Source of the DNA: Streptomyces sp. TG1A-60
GTDB taxonomy: Bacteria > Actinomycetota > Actinomycetes > Streptomycetales > Streptomycetaceae
Assembly (NCBI RefSeq): GCF_037201975.1
Contig: NZ_CP147520.1
Coordinates: forward strand, 6,572,001 to 6,636,000
Length of the DNA stretch: 64,000 nt
Reading direction: 5' to 3'
Made by a program: the position numbers and the translations under genes. Below the pieces are notes generated by a model. The model was not told where the DNA came from, did no database searches, and was given only the letters and a program-made list of their open reading frames with translations. How positions within the stretch are numbered: the first letter of the stretch is position 1; every line of letters starts with the position of its first letter. Positions 63,074 to 64,000 of this stretch are shown piece after piece.

Positions 63074-63111
63074 GCGCCCTGAACGGCCGGCCCGGGAGAG
63101 GTGCCGCGTGA
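63070..63111 (+). other. 13-codon minigene bridging sigma and anti-sigma genes
   Basis: ATG 63070 overlaps the sigma factor stop (ATGA), encodes MSALNGRPGRGAA and ends TGA 63109-63111 overlapping the GTG of rskA (GTGA). It would let ribosomes pass from one gene to the other. Whether the peptide itself matters is unknown; chance cannot be excluded at this length. Confidence 0.4.
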
Positions 63112-63911
63112 GCCTGTTCCGCCGCGAGGACCTCCACTCGCTCGCCGCCCCCTACGCGCTCGACGCCCTGGAGCCCGACGAGCGGCGCCGCTTCGACAAG
63201 CACCTGGAGCGGTGCGACCGCTGCCCCGCCGAGGTGCGGGCCCTGTCCGAGGACGCCGTCCGCCTCGCCTGGTCCACGGCCGCCCCGGCACCGGCCGCGC
63301 TGCGCGACCGCGTCCTCGCCGCCGTACGCGACACTCCGCAGGAGGCCCCGGCCCAGGCGCGCCCCCAGCAGCATCTGCCGCCGCATGTCTGGGGGACCGC
63401 CCCGCCGCCGAAGACGCGCGCCCGTGCGCCCCGGATGCGCCCTTTGTTCGCCCCGCTGGCCGCCGCCACGGCCGCCGCCGCGCTCGTCGTGGCCTCCCTC
63501 TTCGCCGTCCAGGCGGACCGCGCCCGGGACCAACTGGAGGCGGAGCGCGCGCAGGCGAGTGAGATCGCCCACGTTCTCGCCGCCCCGGACGCCCGCGTGA
63601 GCGGTGACCGGGACGCGGAGGGCCATGGAATCGGAGTGATCGCTTCCGCCGAGGAGGGGAGTGCGATCGTGACCCTCAGCGGATTCGAGGACCTCCCGGA
63701 CGGCCGGGTGCATCAGCTCTGGCTCATGCGCCCCGACGTGCAACCACGCTCCCTGGGTCTCTTCGACGGCGACACGCCCGTGGTCGCGAACGGGATGGAC
63801 TCCGACGCGACGTCACTCGCAGTGACCGTTGAACCCGACGGTGGATCACCGCAACCCACCAGCCAGCCAGTTGTCCAACTCGCCCTGGAATCGGTAGGAT
63901 TCGGAGAGTAA
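63108..63911 (+). CDS. rskA: Anti-sigma factor, RskA type, with zinc motif
   Basis: 267 residues. The cytoplasmic zinc-binding anti-sigma domain is HLERCDRC (HxxxCxxC) in HSLAAPYALDALEPDERRRF, then one membrane helix LFAPLAAATAAAALVVASLF (about residues 115-135) and an extracytoplasmic RskA C-terminal domain (GHGIGVIASAEEGSAIVTLS, LPDGRVHQLWLMRP). It holds the SigK-like factor inactive until proteolysis of the outer domain. GTG 63108 is chosen over other starts by the protein's beginning, MSLFRREDLHSLAAP. Confidence 0.9.
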   Translation: MSLFRREDLHSLAAPYALDALEPDERRRFDKHLERCDRCPAEVRALSEDAVRLAWSTAAPAPAALRDRVLAAVRDTPQEAPAQARPQQHLPPHVWGTAPPPKTRARAPRMRPLFAPLAAATAAAALVVASLFAVQADRARDQLEAERAQASEIAHVLAAPDARVSGDRDAEGHGIGVIASAEEGSAIVTLSGFEDLPDGRVHQLWLMRPDVQPRSLGLFDGDTPVVANGMDSDATSLAVTVEPDGGSPQPTSQPVVQLALESVGFGE

Positions 63912-64000
63912 TCAGCAACGACCCCGCGGGGTAGGTGAATACCAGGAGCGTGATTCCCGAGTGCTCCGACGGGGCGATATGGTTACGCTGCCCGGGCCGG
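63912..64000. other. Window edge, promoter-like sequence
   Basis: 89 bp after rskA. ACCCCGCGGGGT (63921-63932) is a 12-bp palindrome. TACGCT at 63984-63989 could be a -10 box of a gene beyond the window. No gene start is convincing here. Confidence 0.3.

Noticed and set aside
63950..64000. GTG-started frame at the right edge
   Set aside because: Ribosome site too close (2 bases) and no protein-like sequence; promoter-like elements are inside it.

Overview
The window is high-GC DNA of a Streptomyces-type actinomycete. Codon third positions are almost always G or C, GTG starts are common, many genes overlap by ATGA/GTGA, and the left third carries the actinobacterial core block pyrG - Nudix - ald - parA - scpA - scpB - rluB - cmk - plsC - der. 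Several genes (SepF-like sflA, DUF5685, an SGNH lipase of the S. rimosus type, streptogrisin) are streptomycete hallmarks. I see no tRNA, rRNA, CRISPR array, transposase or prophage.

Layout. 1-9.8 kb: end of pyrG (with an apparent 1-base deletion), a Nudix ADP-ribose hydrolase, a STAND/TPR protein, alanine dehydrogenase, then a tightly packed chromosome-organisation operon (ParA ATPase, a small putative DNA-binding protein, ScpA, ScpB, RluB). 9.9-13.2 kb: an NrtR-like Nudix/winged-helix regulator with three operator half-sites at its 5' end, an ADP-ribosylglycohydrolase, and two convergent paralogous nucleotidyltransferases with overlapping 3' ends. 13.2-18.6 kb: a Rieske lipoprotein, chorismate mutase and prephenate dehydrogenase (tyrosine synthesis), cmk, plsC and der, closed by a strong hairpin. 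18.6-33.2 kb: conserved hypotheticals, a glycosyltransferase pair, a PAP2 phosphatase, a membrane mannosyltransferase, an MFS pump, sflA, DUF5685 and a secreted streptogrisin, interspersed with gene remnants. 33.3-37.9 kb: a LexA-box-preceded dnaE2 with a Y-family-like partner (SOS mutagenesis pair). 38.4-44.3 kb: methyltransferases, a 44-residue microprotein, DUF402, tandem GNAT, GntR, DUF72 and an AAA ATPase.

44.5-54.3 kb is the most unusual accessory region: a membrane-anchored glycoside hydrolase faces a six-gene minus-strand set (a 1282-residue fusion of a polysaccharide flippase to a GT-C-like membrane protein, a polysaccharide deacetylase, two GT2 glycosyltransferases, a CelD/FemAB-like acyltransferase and a small membrane protein). 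Four of the six overlap translationally. Together they look like a cell-surface glycan assembly system whose product I cannot name. 54.7-64 kb: secreted SGNH lipase, Ser/Thr kinase, NicO-type metal transporter with a His-rich loop, TPR protein, DUF4331 protein, and a divergently transcribed SigK-like ECF sigma factor with its RskA-type zinc anti-sigma factor.

A second theme is gene decay: at least eight broken or truncated genes sit between intact ones (DUF6529, an unidentified ORF, a WYL regulator, gcdH, a slipin/permease junction, a lipase scrap, a methyltransferase and a subtilase). All calls are from reading the sequence; no database search was run.
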